Shown here: positions 41,892 to 52,440 of the stretch, piece by piece
How the letters are laid out: each line of letters begins with the position of its first letter
Position numbering within the stretch: the stretch's first letter is position 1
NCBI GenBank assembly: GCA_002633005.1
Contig: NMRA01001033.1
Span: 2,938 to 55,377, forward strand
Reading direction: 5' to 3'
From: Phoronis australis
Lineage: Eukaryota > Phoronida > Phoronidae
DNA: 52,440 nt
Position numbers and translations under genes: made by a program
The notes under the pieces: generated by a model
Told to the model about the DNA's origin: nothing
Database searches by the model: none
Seen by the model: the letters and a program-made list of their open reading frames with translations, nothing else

Positions 41892-43080
41892 GATTAGCAG
41901 ACGACGTACTTGCCGGAAATTACACCAGATAATTGAGCCAGGTGTCGCCAGTGAATAATGACGTAAAGGCTTGTGCGTAAGACCACAGATTTCGTCCATT
42001 GAAAGTAAACGGAGTTGGCGGTCCATGTACTATAGTCTATGGTATAACCCAACAACCCAAATATCCAGCGCAGACTGGAACGGAATTTAAAAATAAAACG
42101 GCCAGCCAGAGCGTGTAAACCATAGATATCACATAGACCGTGCGCGCGCCACTCAGATACATGCTGCTCACGTTGTCAATATGACGCGATATTGGAGAGT
42201 GTTACGCAGGACAAAAATTGCGGAAAACACTGGGAGCCCTACGGCATTAGTCAGAAAATCGGCGGGCTCGCAGTGTTATGCTTGCAGCCAAAGAATTAAA
42301 TTTTTTGGTTCAGCCTTTGAGTCACGGGTTTTTTGGTTCGTCCATGGACTTTTGAGGTGCTGCCCCTAGGTTTTTATGTTCTGCCACCATAGTTTAAGCA
42401 GAGCGATTAAGCGTTGTTTCCACATCAGTCTTGGGGATTGAGGCGATATAAGATCAATTAAAAGACAATTGCTGACCAGCATATGCTGTTATCCAATGAT
42501 GATGCTGTTTGTTAATTGTACTTAAGTAAATATTTGGTATCAATGACAATCATATGTATTTTTACTTGTTCTGAAAAATAACATCCCCAAACCTACTCGC
42601 TAGCCAATCAGTACATCAAAGTGAATAATGTATTTTGTGTTGAAATATATACTGTTTTAAAAACTCATTTCTTAAACAGTATTCCAAAATCAGATTTCTT
42701 CTGTTGTATTAACACAAACACATCCCTGCAAAATCTGTACTTATGTTAAAGTTGATATTGGAAATTTTGTGGATTTGTAATGCTTGCTTACGAGCTCTTT
42801 GTTTTGTGTCTCAAAACTTGCGCAAACAAGTAAAAAGCATACTAACCAAAATGTCAAACCTGTGCGACTGAATTGCGTATCCTACCTATATTCAAAATAC
42901 AGAATTTCTCACTCGAAACCGAGTGGAAATATAACCAACTGAGCCGGTATAGCATTAAATAATGACTAAGTGAAAATGACCCCGGCTAGTTTTTCACAGG
43001 GTCTAAATTTAATGTGAAGAATTTTTAGCCCATGAAACAATGACCTCATGTCCGTGAAAACCCGTCCCGTCTTTATTCAA
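41892..43080. other. No gene seen
   Basis: Contains the upstream region of the THAP exon and AT-rich sequence. Nothing recognised. Confidence 0.4.
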
Positions 43081-43086
43081 CGGTTT

Positions 43087-43790
43087 CAGGGGCGGATACA
43101 GAATTTTGATTTAGGGGGTCGGCAAACAAGAGGATCACATGCGCGCACCCAACCTAAAATATAGAGGGGGGAATTTTGCGGTCATGTGGACCTTTCATTG
43201 GAACATTGAGACGAATACTAAAAAAACGGGTAATAGGTTCAACCCCGTGCATTGCACCGACGAATTCTTTGAACTTTTGTCGCGTTTCCTCGGACTTTTT
43301 GTTTCTCTAAGAAGGACCTTTTTGCCCACTTCGACAAATGGGGGCTCATTCGAGCCTCCCGAGCCCCCCTTCATGGACTGGGCCCCTAAATATGAAAAGA
43401 TTTATAATTTTACAGGAAATGCACAGCTTTTGATGTTATCTGTTTTTCTCAAAAATAGAGCAACAGTTGTCTCCGTTATCCCTTGCCGGAGAGGAATCTC
43501 TGGAAAATATAGTTTTGCATTATTGCTTTTAAAAAACGGAGACCTTAACAACAATGTCCTGGCCAGATCCCTCAAAGGGTAAACCTTGCACTGATACTGA
43601 GTTGTCAAATGTTCTCTTGAATATTGTCACCTATCCATATTCGCGGTCTTTCTTTTCTCGACTGTCGCGGCACCACGCCTATGTCGGTTGGCAAGGTTTA
43701 GCTCTGACGCTTGCAATTTTGGGGGGAGGCACGTGCCCTCCCCCGGCCCCCGCTTCCTGCGGCCCTGTACTAACAGTATATAGGCCTACG
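43087..43790. repeat. Debris of both MITE families
   Basis: 43087 starts CAGGGGCGGATACAGAATTT, a left end of the CAGKGGCGG family. 43138 starts catgcgcgcacccaacctaa, a left end of the other family, followed by its inner words (tgtggacctttcattg, ggacctttttgcccacttcg, ggggctc) to about 43370. 43715-43772 is another G-rich/C-rich inverted stretch ending cctgcggccctg. Full ends and target duplications cannot be paired, so these are nested or truncated copies. Confidence 0.5.
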
Positions 43791-44909
43791 TAATATCGGA
43801 CTTGTATCACTCGTGAAAACAGTCAAAGTTATTAACACTAATCGTTGGCTTTCGCCTTACATCATATTTTAATATATCAATTAAAATTGATATATAAAAA
43901 CAGCACTGCGAAAGCTTTGTCAAGCATCATTCCTGGTGCACTCGTAAAGGTATGTCAGAGATTAATTGAGCTTCTGACCGCAATTGGTGAATTTGTGGGC
44001 GATGCAATTCTATCATTTCCAGCCAGTAAACCTTTCTGATACCGCATTGGCTGACAAAGACTTAGTGTACATATTTGTTGCAGATGATTTTTTACGGAAA
44101 ATGGTAGAATAACAAAACATCTGGTTAAATGGGGCCTCAGAATTACCAGGAAGAGGGTCGGGTAGAAAGGGTTATTGAGCTCGCTGAAACTTTGAGATCC
44201 TAAGGCAGCTGCAAACGTATGCTGCAGTAACAGATACAATCTTTTGTTTTACTTGTGTAACTTAGGTCCTGTGTTGCTCCAGCAGCTGTAGAATTTTAAT
44301 CCCCAAAGCACCACCCATCCTTGTGTGAAAAGATATTTCTTAACAAGGGCGTTTACGCTTTCAAAACAACACTAGTGTTTTTTATCCTTGTTAATAATTG
44401 TTGCTTGACATTGTGTCAGCAGGAATATTTCCCAGACAGCCATTCATCGTTTCAGAAGATGAAACCGGTGACCAGAGAAAGCCAACGAGTGTGGTCTTAA
44501 GCGATAAAAGTGGGTGCGCTCAAAGACGCTACGGTCTCTGGTGCGCTCGAGTGTAAGTATTGAGAAAAGTGAAAATAAAGCATTGCATAGGACATAAAAG
44601 GATCTGAGCTATATCATCTGTTAAAAACCTAGTTAGAACTTACTATGCTAAGGACATTGACTGGTCAGTACAATCCTCGAAGTACCGATTTTACCTAACG
44701 CCAAGTCTACCCTGTTTACAACAAAATGTCGTTAAAGACTGGAAATTTTCCCTTTGCGTCTTTGTGGTGTAGTCTCGATGGTGTCAACACGCAGTTAGAC
44801 ATGGTTAAGACTGTCGAAAGTGTTAAGTTGTTTTTATCTTACGTATCCTTTTCCGGAATTTTGAGTGTGCGACATTGCCCTCCAACATCCACTATAGTAA
44901 GAACGGATT
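43791..44909. other. No gene fixed
   Basis: Plus strand 43900-43953 is a short open stretch between aaaaacag and aagGTATGT (peptide AKALSSIIPGALVK), and the frame stays open to 44039. Plus 44726-44932 is open for 68 codons (MSLKTGNFPFASLWCSLDG). Neither is recognisable; both could be chance. Confidence 0.2.
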
Positions 44910-45232
44910 GTGGGACACCGCCACCCAATTAGCATGAAACCGACCAGTGAAACTAATCAACACACGCTGTCATTTTCATTAACAGACAACAGACGACACG
45001 TACATCCTACAGTGTACAATTCTCTAACCATTGCCGGAAGGTGTGCGAAGTGAGTGTTTTGAAATGCCACGGTTGAGCAAGAAATAGGTCAAGTGGAGAA
45101 GAACTGGCATTCCGCCAATCAGAGATTTTAGAATGGAGCAACTGTATTCGTAACTTAAACACGCCGTGCAAGATTCAAAATTCAATTTTCTATGTCAACC
45201 CATCATCTTTGATGTAATTGGTCGGCGGGGAG
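44910..45232. repeat. Dispersed repeat, copy A
   Basis: Matches 51150-51468 in the same orientation over about 320 bases: gacaccgccaccc, tagcatgaaacc, then gagcaagaaat-gggtcaa, gaactggcattccg and tgtcaacccat. Diverged but collinear. No terminal repeats; ends are approximate. Confidence 0.8.
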
Positions 45233-45599
45233 GGAAATTCAACAGTTAGCCGAAAACGATTGAGAGCCACCTAAGATCACCTTTCAAGTACCTTCCATGA
45301 GTATAAACCGGCAGCAGACCTTCATTAACGCAAACTTAATTAAAAACACGACAGCACTCTCTGTTGCAGATCTTGATATAGACATGCCCATTCACACTAT
45401 CTGTCTGTAGGCCTTTCTACCTGTCACCACGAGTTATTTCGCTGTTTATTTCGCTTCCACCGTGTGCATTTCACTATGCGCCCGAGACATGTGCTCTCCA
45501 AATACAGCCACTATTTTTTAACTTGTTTTTTTGTAATGTCTAATGGCAATTTGCTTTATAACTACACACTGGAAGATCGGAAAGTGTACGGAGAATATG
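45233..45599. other. No gene seen
   Basis: Nothing recognised. Confidence 0.4.
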
Positions 45600-46375
45600 G
45601 GATTGTTTTAAACCCCCTCTACCCGCACACCCCACAACCCTCACGACCCCTTCGACCCACGACCCTCTCGACCCACGGCCTGTGGCAGTCTCTGCGCTTT
45701 TTACACATTTCATAATCATATCACGTCGCTGAATGACTTTCCCAAAAGACTTACGTGCACGCGAATCTGCTCTGGCTCACGTCTTGTGGTTAAAAACAGA
45801 AAGTTCGTAGGAACATGATTTTCTATAGCCAATTGTGGGCGTGCTATCGTTGTCACGGAAACAGTTCCACGAGCTGCTACCAATGGGCCGGCTTGTTCTA
45901 CGAAACTTAAGGAGAGAGAACGTTTAACGCGAATGGACATAACTTCATTTGTTTATTATTTGTTTTCTGTTGTATACTTGTTTACAAAATACTCCGGAAC
46001 ATTGAGATACTTCCTAGTTAACAATTTGTTTTTTCAAACTGTATATACTGAAGAAATTACATATTCATCGGTTCCTCGCACTCTCCCAGAAAAAGCTTGA
46101 ACCTATCATTCACTGAAGAGCAGACGAGACTATTACACTTTGCCGGGAACGAATTGATTCTCTTAATTACAAAAAAAAAACAGGGAAAAGCCATCCGACC
46201 TCACGGCCCGTTTCGTTGTTCAATGTTCAGATCTAGTTGAGCTTGTGAAGACTGTATCGAGGAGGTTGTGGACCGTGGGTCGAAGGGGAAGTTGGGCAGT
46301 GTGTCGTGGGTCGAGGGGGTCGTGGATCGAGAGGGTTGTGGGGTGGAAAGGATTGAGGAGGGTTTTGGAACAATT
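45600..46375. mobile_element. Inverted-repeat element with GACCCACGACC-type arms
   Basis: The left arm (45605-45690, pyrimidine strand; accccacaaccctc, cgacccacgaccctctcgac) is mirrored by the right arm (46255-46375; gtcgtgggtcgagggggtcg, gagagggttgtggggtgg). Arms are themselves short tandem repeats of about 12-20 bases. Outer ends attgttttaaaccc and gggttttggaacaatt agree as inverted repeats. No target duplication found. The interior is unlike the arms and contains the open frame at 45755-45940. Confidence 0.5.
45755..45940 (-). CDS. Candidate first exon, 62 codons
   Basis: Open from ATG 45940 to the donor CACGTAAGT (plus 45749-45754), phase 0. The peptide starts MSIRVKRSLSLSFVEQAGPL and ends REPEQIRVH; composition is protein-like and unlike AT-rich noise, and the local base composition is higher in GC. 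No domain recognised. The opposite strand has CCAAT words (agccaattg, accaatgggcc), so the same stretch could instead be a promoter. No following exon located. Confidence 0.3.
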
Positions 46376-46449
46376 CGGTAATACGACCAAGTTTACATCA
46401 AGTGGTCTTATAGAATCACAGTCTTGCTTTTAAAAAAAGTGTTAACCGC

Positions 46450-46530
46450 CGAATTGGCTAGTTGGTTGGGGAGCGACTGTCTTACTCTACACAGCAAACC
46501 AGAGGTATGCATACTTTCGAGCGAGTGGGC
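46450..46530 (+). other. tRNA-like sequence (possible SINE head)
   Basis: The words ttggctagttggttggggagcg resemble a tRNA D-arm/A-box, and tactttcgagcga about 55 bases later is a weak B-box. Stems cannot be closed into a full tRNA. Either a decayed tRNA-derived SINE or chance. Confidence 0.28.
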
Positions 46531-48210
46531 AAATATAGATAGAGTATTTGAGCTTTAGACCACATTAATGCATTAATATTCAAATACTCATATCTGGTAC
46601 CCGCTAGATCTTGACAGAGTGGGGAATGGATTTTCGGTTCACGACGCCAGCTTGACATCAAGTGTCGTGACGTTACTACAGTTTACTGAACCAAAGGTAA
46701 CGTCAGCAAATAGATGTTTCGGGGATTTTATCGAGTTGATCGAAAAGTTTTGCAACTGCTACTAGTATTGAAATGGAATTCTAGAGTGATTTATTCTATG
46801 TGAAAAACCTGAAGGCCCAACAAAGGTAACCCAACGTTGTGGCGTTGGCATTTTAAACGCATTGACAAAACAATATACAGTCCGGAGAGTGAATATTGAA
46901 AGAAGTTCTGTGCATAAAACTTCAAATATGGAGGTTCCTGAAGCCGTTGGCTGGTGTGAACCATTCTAGGAAGGTGGTCATGGTGTGTGAACAGAAGGCT
47001 GTGCAGAGCAGCACATGTCCGATAGGTCTTAAAATGGAGACATGACCTGAAAGTCGATTGCAACACAACTACTGTCATGAATTCTCATGAAGTTATTTAA
47101 GTGCAAGTTTCATGATTTCCTATGATGTACAACTATCCCAACAAAATAGTTTATGTTATATAACAATTCCCGACATCTTGTGTTGTTGTTTACTATGTCA
47201 CTGATCAGTGCCCACTCATAGTGAAACCCTATATGCCAAAAAGCTGTCCAGACTTCATTCATGTTTATGAGTTGGATGAAATCACCGGAACTCTCAATAT
47301 TGTTGTTGTCTTGCATTCACAACCCACACATATTTCTAATATATCTTGTAGCTAGAGTTAATAAACTTTGTGTGTCAGTAGAAACTCAACGACTGTGTTA
47401 GTTTTTATGCTACTCTCCATCAACTTGCTGTTGCTACCTTGTTAGCAAACTATCTACCGTTCAACCAAGAACCGGGTAACCCAACTATACTACCACGATC
47501 TATACCCACACTACTGGAACCCGTGTCTACACAACTACATCGACCAGCTGTTGCGGCGCTCAGCTGATGATTGCAGTAGTGGCCATGGAGCACACCCATC
47601 TATCTTTGTGTAAGTAATTCTTCTTCAGAACGGAGTTGTTCATAGCAGCCTCGTTTGTCATTAAGATATTTTACGCCCAACGAAACGCAACCAATAGCTT
47701 CGAAAATTAGCGCATCTCTTTTGCGATTGTGTGCATGCCTAAAACAAGCTTATTAGCTCGCCGTGTGTTTCCTGTTTGCATATACGTGAACGTAGCATCC
47801 GTCCGTTCACTGTTTGATGGGTTCTGTATTGACATTCCACTAAAGGCAAGGTTAGATACGGAAGTCAAAGAGTTCTCGCTTATCTGACACCGATATTCCT
47901 CACTAAGGCTTTGTAAGACCTTATCAGCAAGTCTGTAAATTTAGTCAAATATAACATAATATAATTGGCTTAAGCAATGGTCTATATCTTCTTCACTTAG
48001 ATTTGCACTTTTCACCAGGACGCCATTAATTGGGTCCCGTTATGCCACCGAAACAAAACTGCGCTCCTGTCAAACGTATTGAATTTAAAGTCCTGGACTC
48101 GAACGTTGTTAACCCTTTTTACATGGTTAGAGGATGTTATAAGGATCCAAAAAGTACCTACCCCATAACTAATACACGATACGTACTCTAAAAAAGTTTA
48201 AATGAACGCG
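46531..48210. other. No gene fixed
   Basis: Holds a minus-strand open frame of 95 codons (46791-47078) and AATAAA at 47361 in plus orientation, without a recognisable gene. Nothing else seen. Confidence 0.35.
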
Positions 48211-48218
48211 CCACTCAC

Positions 48219-48270
48219 GATTCGCACCCGAAGAACCACCGCCATTTTCAACTTACCGCGAACCCGGAAG
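48219..48270 (-). promoter_or_regulatory. Promoter-like spot with ETS and YY1-type motifs and tiny first exon
   Basis: Minus strand: acttccggg (ETS/GABP-type site) about 20 bases before aaaATGGCGG (YY1-type motif that often overlaps starts of broadly expressed genes), followed by an open nine-codon stretch MAVVLRVRI directly before a donor GTGAGT (plus 48213-48218). The arrangement fits a housekeeping-type start with a short coding exon. No second exon found. Confidence 0.33.
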
Positions 48271-48860
48271 TACAATTCATTCAGGAACCCAGGCTAAGAA
48301 AACGCCGTCAGTGCGACCGGAGCAGTGCCTGTTACCAGCCTGTCAACGGGGATAAAATAATTGTCAGCGCGCCTTGAATTTTAATAAAATCAAAACACGG
48401 ACAATTTTATCGAATTTGCTGAAGAAATGTGGCGAATAAATTTTGACAGAAATTATTTTGCCGGACTCGGGACCGCAGCCTATCGGACCCGGTGCGGATC
48501 GAGACAAGACACAGGCGAACGGTAAAGGCATGCGGTTTCAAACTGTTTTGTCGAAGTAAAAGGTTCAAATCATAAATGCCGTATACATACAAAGGTAGTT
48601 AGAGACACTTGCATGAAATTACGGGCTGGTTAGTCCTGTGTCAGTTTGCCGCGGCAGCCCTTAGGTTAGCTCACCTCAGTGCCAGCTACCCCCAGTATGA
48701 AGACTCGTCAAAATACAGCTTGTTAGTAGTAGACCTCCACAGCTTTGTGCCAAGGCTACCCTTAGGCCTACCTGGTCCCTGGCCGAAGCGTTCGCTCAAA
48801 CGAGGTTTATTTATAACTTGGGGTCTTCTGGGGAAGTGTTCAAAGTTGTTGGCTTTCAAC
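48271..48860. other. No gene seen
   Basis: A plus-strand open frame of 121 codons at 48609-48974 runs into MITE-like sequence and has no motif. Otherwise nothing. Confidence 0.3.
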
Positions 48861-48867
48861 AGAGATT

Positions 48868-49110
48868 TGCCCAGACATTGCATGAGCGCAACAAGCCTAA
48901 AAATTGGGGGGCTGGAATTTTTGGGAATGTCTACCTTTTACTATAAGATTCACTGGGTATGTTCAGAGCTATGAATTGCAGACGCTAAATTTTGGTACTT
49001 CCTGTCTTCTAGTGGAATATTGTCTCGTTTTCTACTTTTTTCGGAGTTCGTGCTTCTCTGACTGAGGCAGACCTTTTTCCATTTCTCCCAACAGGGGGCT
49101 CGTTCCAGCA
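48868..49110. mobile_element. Degenerate CATGCGCGC-family MITE
   Basis: Left part tgcatgagcgcaacaagcct followed by ggggggctggaattt; right part ggcagacctttttccattt and gggggctcgttcc. Same order of words as in the 40341 copy, spread by insertions. Ends not definable. Confidence 0.45.
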
Positions 49111-50390
49111 CATAAGTATCTGACAAGTCCAATACAAAATGTTATTTTTTATTCATCAAGCCAAAGTGATTCAACCTTTTAACATAATAAGTTACTTAAA
49201 ATGCACAATACTTTACAACATTGAGCATTACTAACACTATTCAACAGCAAAAGCTTCCATGATATGAAAGTGAACATACATGTAACTATTACCATGGTGA
49301 CCGAATAGTGTTTCCTTACACCAGAATTTGACAAGTATGATTAAAAAATATGAAGTTGCAAGGAACAAGAATTGGAGGCTTGAAGCTTCACATCGAACAT
49401 AGCTTTTTTCTCAAATTAAGATTATTCATATTGTTGACTTGATAACCTGAATTAAGAAACAATAGCTTACAAAACATGACTTGAAAGCAATTTAGACTTA
49501 AAATTTAGAAAAATATGAATCATTTTGTGACATCTAATCAAGCTTTGAACAGCAGTTGACAGTCAAACAAAAACCCATTTCAAAATTATTTCAACTATTT
49601 TTTTAACTTAGTGTAAGATCACCTGATAGGAAATTCACAGTAAATAATTCGTATATCTTATATTTTTGCACAAAAAACACGAAAATTGAACAAAGTTCCT
49701 TTTTGTAGCAACGTTTGTCAAAGTGTATCAACGTTAAAACTTCAAAAATTACAAAGTAACAGGTTGAACATGCCTTCCAGTTCAGCAAAAGTCGCCATGT
49801 TGTCGGTGCCGCCGCAGAAATGAGACTAAGCCCAACGGGAATTGTGAGCACATTTATCACTTAATAAGTAACAACTGCGAGGCTGAAATTTGGTGAAAAT
49901 TGTTGAATCGTGCAGACTAGTAAGTAAAGATATGTCTCCCTAAATTTCACCGTAAATTGTTGGCGAAAACAATTTACACAAAGTTTTAAACTCGTATCTT
50001 ATCCCGCTGTCCTCCAGTATGGCCGACGCGATCCAAACAAAGTGACCCAAATTTCTCCACAAAAATTGCAATAACTTTACACTGCTTACCCCGATTTTGA
50101 TACTTTTTCAATTTTTACCGAGTAGAATGCACTAGCTTTCCGATGATAGCAAAGTACTTTTTCAAAACGAGAAAAAAAATTAAAACGAAAAAAATTGGTT
50201 CGACTCATATTGGTTCCTAGGTTCGACCACCCTACGTAAGGAACTAAACACCAATGCTATTTTAACATAATAAGTACGCGTAACATTCCAAAAAAAATTC
50301 AACGACCACTAACTACAAACTATAAATACACTACATATGCAAACGAATCACGAGATATTACTAATAAAACAAAATAATGAAGACATTTCG
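49111..50390. other. No gene seen
   Basis: AT-rich. A minus-strand ORF at 49603-49860 contains a start-like aacATGGCGAC (near 49797, minus) but closes within 15 codons in that frame. Nothing else recognised. Confidence 0.35.
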
Positions 50391-50414
50391 AACAAGCGAT
50401 AGCACATTCAGTTA

Positions 50415-50475
50415 CAAGGAAAAAGATGGCGGTGTTCAGGACAAGTTCCTGAACTGATGAGCCGGAAATGTGGGT
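50415..50475 (+). promoter_or_regulatory. Promoter-like spot with YY1 and ETS-type motifs
   Basis: aaaaagATGGCGGTGTTC (50421-50438) followed by gagccggaaatg (50459-50470): the same pair of motif types as at 48219-48270 but on the plus strand. The first ATG closes after eight codons. A second ATG at 50488 opens 34 codons (MTAGNYTLTEKGQILL) ending in TAA. May mark a start site; no downstream gene confirmed. Confidence 0.3.
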
Positions 50476-50589
50476 ACGGAAATAAACGATGACAGCCGGT
50501 AATTATACGCTCACGGAGAAGGGTCAAATACTGTTAAAAATCGCTTTTGGCAAGAAAGGCGAAAAGAATATAAAGAAAGCGTGTCGAAA

Positions 50590-51149
50590 ATAAGATTTTA
50601 TGTAGTAAGTATTTTCGGATACTGGAACCACATGGGCTGTTTGAGAGCAGGACTTTAAGTTCTTAGCCGTCTCCGTTGTTTACAACAAATATCTTGTAAT
50701 CCGTAAGTAGAAACTACTTGTTCAAGCTACTTAATATCTAACCTCTCAACAATATGTTCCATTCTTTGAAAACGGAACGTGAGTTTTGAAAGTTAATTAC
50801 AGTAATTAAAGATCATTTTGGCAAAGAAATTATTGAAATGAAATCACAACTAAAGAAGGTATCTATTGCACCCACTTTAAATTGAATTGAGCAGAAAATT
50901 TTGAGATTTTATGAAAGTCTCATATTATTTCGGAATGCGTTTACATAGCGTTTTTTTCAGTAAAAGTTCCACATTCTCAAAAACCCGAGCCCCCCACCCC
51001 CATTTGTTAGGCTGGGTGCACGCATGCCAACCACACATATTTTTGCGATTTCCAGCCATGAAAAACTTTCCCGAAATTCCCGTTTAATTACAACTTCCCT
51101 CTTGCACTAATCTTTTAACGGCTATAGATTTCTGGGATAACATATGGGT
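50590..51149. other. No gene; one half MITE
   Basis: 50975-51027 is the right end of a CATGCGCGC-family MITE (gagccccccacccccatttg, ending ggctgggtgcacgcatg); its left end is missing or diverged. Otherwise AT-rich with nothing recognised. Confidence 0.45.
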
Positions 51150-51468
51150 TATGGAACACCGCCACCAAAGTAGCATGAAACCAACCAGTGAAACCAAAAA
51201 ATACGCGCCGACATTTGCAGCCAACAGACAGCGAATGAAACGTACATCCTTCAATTCTCTAACGGTTGGAAGATCTTTGAAGTGAGGGTTTTGAAATGCT
51301 ATGGTTGAGCAAGAAATGGGTCAAATGGAGAAGAACTGGCATTCCGTCAATCAGAGCAGATTTTAGAATCGAGCAACTGCATTCGTAACTTAACCACGCA
51401 GTACAAGATTCAAAATTCAAATTTTTGTGTCAACCCATAATGTTTGATAAAACTTTGCGGCGCTGAGG
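51150..51468. repeat. Dispersed repeat, copy B
   Basis: Diverged second copy of 44910-45232, same orientation, 6.2 kb apart. Confidence 0.8.
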
Positions 51469-52440
51469 AAAATGTTCGTCAAATAAATAATGAAATGTAC
51501 CAACACGTCGTATTTAGTTGGGATATATGTGAATTTAATATGCCACCCGTTCCAAACTCCGTAACAGCATTCAAGAGTTTACTAAATGCAAGCCGTTACA
51601 TGCTTGCAGCTCACTGTAATATATTATTACAATACATTACACACTGTAATTTTCTTCAACAGCTCGCAATTAGACGGCCTTTTCTTTGAGCAACGAGAAC
51701 AAGTGTGAAGTCGCGATACCTAAGAGTTCTGGGATAGTGGTACTTTCATCTGAGGCTGCCACACTGTAAATTCGGAGCAAAATACAGATTACCGCTAGTC
51801 TCGAAGCTGAATATAAGCCAAAATCTTGGCAACAAGAGTAAATATCGACTTGATCCTGGAGTGCATTGTAACACGCATTTAGGACTCGTTGAAGAGTGTT
51901 ACAGTGTACAATGTCAGATGATTGACTGTGGGTTTGTTTAAAAGGTAGCTATGCTTTGAGATTGTGCGTAGATGGAGAGTGAATATTCAAATTCAGTAAT
52001 TAATTTATTATATGATAACCCCTAATTTGACAAATGAAACCTATTGTTAATTAAGTAATCAACTACAAAGAGTAACTACGCTAGCGCCCTCTTTAAAGAT
52101 TACTTTAATCAAACAACCAAAACAATCAAATGTCCTATCTGCTATCCAAGCTAGGACTCTCCACTTGTTGGATGTCTGTCCTGTTGGTGAATCTTCGAAC
52201 TACACACACACTGTGTAGCGACAGTGTACTTGCTGGTCACCGCCTCTGGTGATGCAACACTTGCAGGTAATTTCTTTTGCCCGCGAATCTTCTTGCTGGT
52301 CACAGTCTCTGGCTGATGACGCAACACTTCATGTTGTATCTTACTACCCACGATGCAAGTGACAAGCTCTTAGTTAACTTCCTGTTCGTTAACCCTTGCC
52401 CTTGCCAAGATCCTTTCTAGAATCTTCCACGAGATGGCTC
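51469..52440. other. No gene fixed; small internal duplication near the end
   Basis: 52228-52262 and 52290-52330 share cttgctggtcac, ctctgg and tgatg-gcaacactt, a short tandem duplication. On the minus strand the part 52151-52351 is open for 66 codons with two similar blocks (VLRHQPETVTSKK and SVASPEAVTSK). Unrecognised; could be an exon fragment running off the window. Confidence 0.25.

Noticed and set aside
47330-47600. Possible LTR (AATAAA followed by gtgtcagtagaaactcaacg and a C/A-rich stretch)
   Set aside because: No matching second LTR, primer-binding site or polyprotein in the window.

Overview
The window looks like intergenic or intronic DNA from an invertebrate animal, probably marine (a cnidarian or an early-branching deuterostome such as a lancelet or hemichordate would fit; the species cannot be fixed from this sequence). 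Reasons: AT-rich sequence with very few long open frames, GT/AG splice signals, many short inverted-repeat elements, a DIRS-type tyrosine-recombinase retrotransposon, Kolobok-type THAP transposons with TTAA target duplications, tRNA-headed SINEs, and metazoan histone-type 3' stem-loops. There are no operons, bacterial genes, rRNA genes or CRISPR arrays.

Layout. Positions 1-12600 hold one copy (running off the left edge) of a repeat unit whose coding part is a decayed minus-strand reverse transcriptase/RNase H. It is split at a TTAA by an 8.2-kb TTAA-flanked element (2348-10552) that has palindromic AAACTTAAGTTT arrays near both ends and several nested MITEs. From 12595 to 14135 come a tRNA-headed SINE and a frameshifted gene remnant with a C2H2 finger. 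From 14.1 to 27.4 kb little is recognisable except MITEs, a 355-bp duplicated segment, and a 6 x 51-bp minisatellite that is open on the minus strand as a 17-residue repeat; it lies in a candidate exon flanked by splice sites, with two phase-compatible candidate exons downstream.

Positions 27489-37925 hold the second, longer copy of the DIRS-like unit. Its tyrosine recombinase gene is cut in two by a young 1.94-kb Kolobok-type element (29655-31595) with 158-bp inverted repeats, which carries a broken THAP transposase and, convergent to it, a captured Cys-rich domain resembling the P2X7 C-terminal (ballast) domain. The upstream part of this copy is hit by a 747-bp element with a captured RecQ-like helicase fragment, and by a CAGTGGCGG-type element that contains the assembly gap (37315-37762). 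Because the two copies carry different insertions, each supplies the empty site for the other, so three insertions can be defined nearly to the base.

From 38 kb to the end there is sparse sequence with a compact Cys-rich gene (39527-39844, minus) whose stop codon is followed within 11 bases by a histone-type 3' stem-loop and then a second one with a purine-rich element. This is the most unusual gene in the window. The rest includes a frameshifted THAP exon (41683-41891), two 5-bp-TSD MITE families, a diverged repeat pair, an inverted-repeat element around a candidate first exon (45755-45940), and two promoter-like spots with ETS and YY1-type motifs. No complete conventional host gene can be assembled from the sequence alone.
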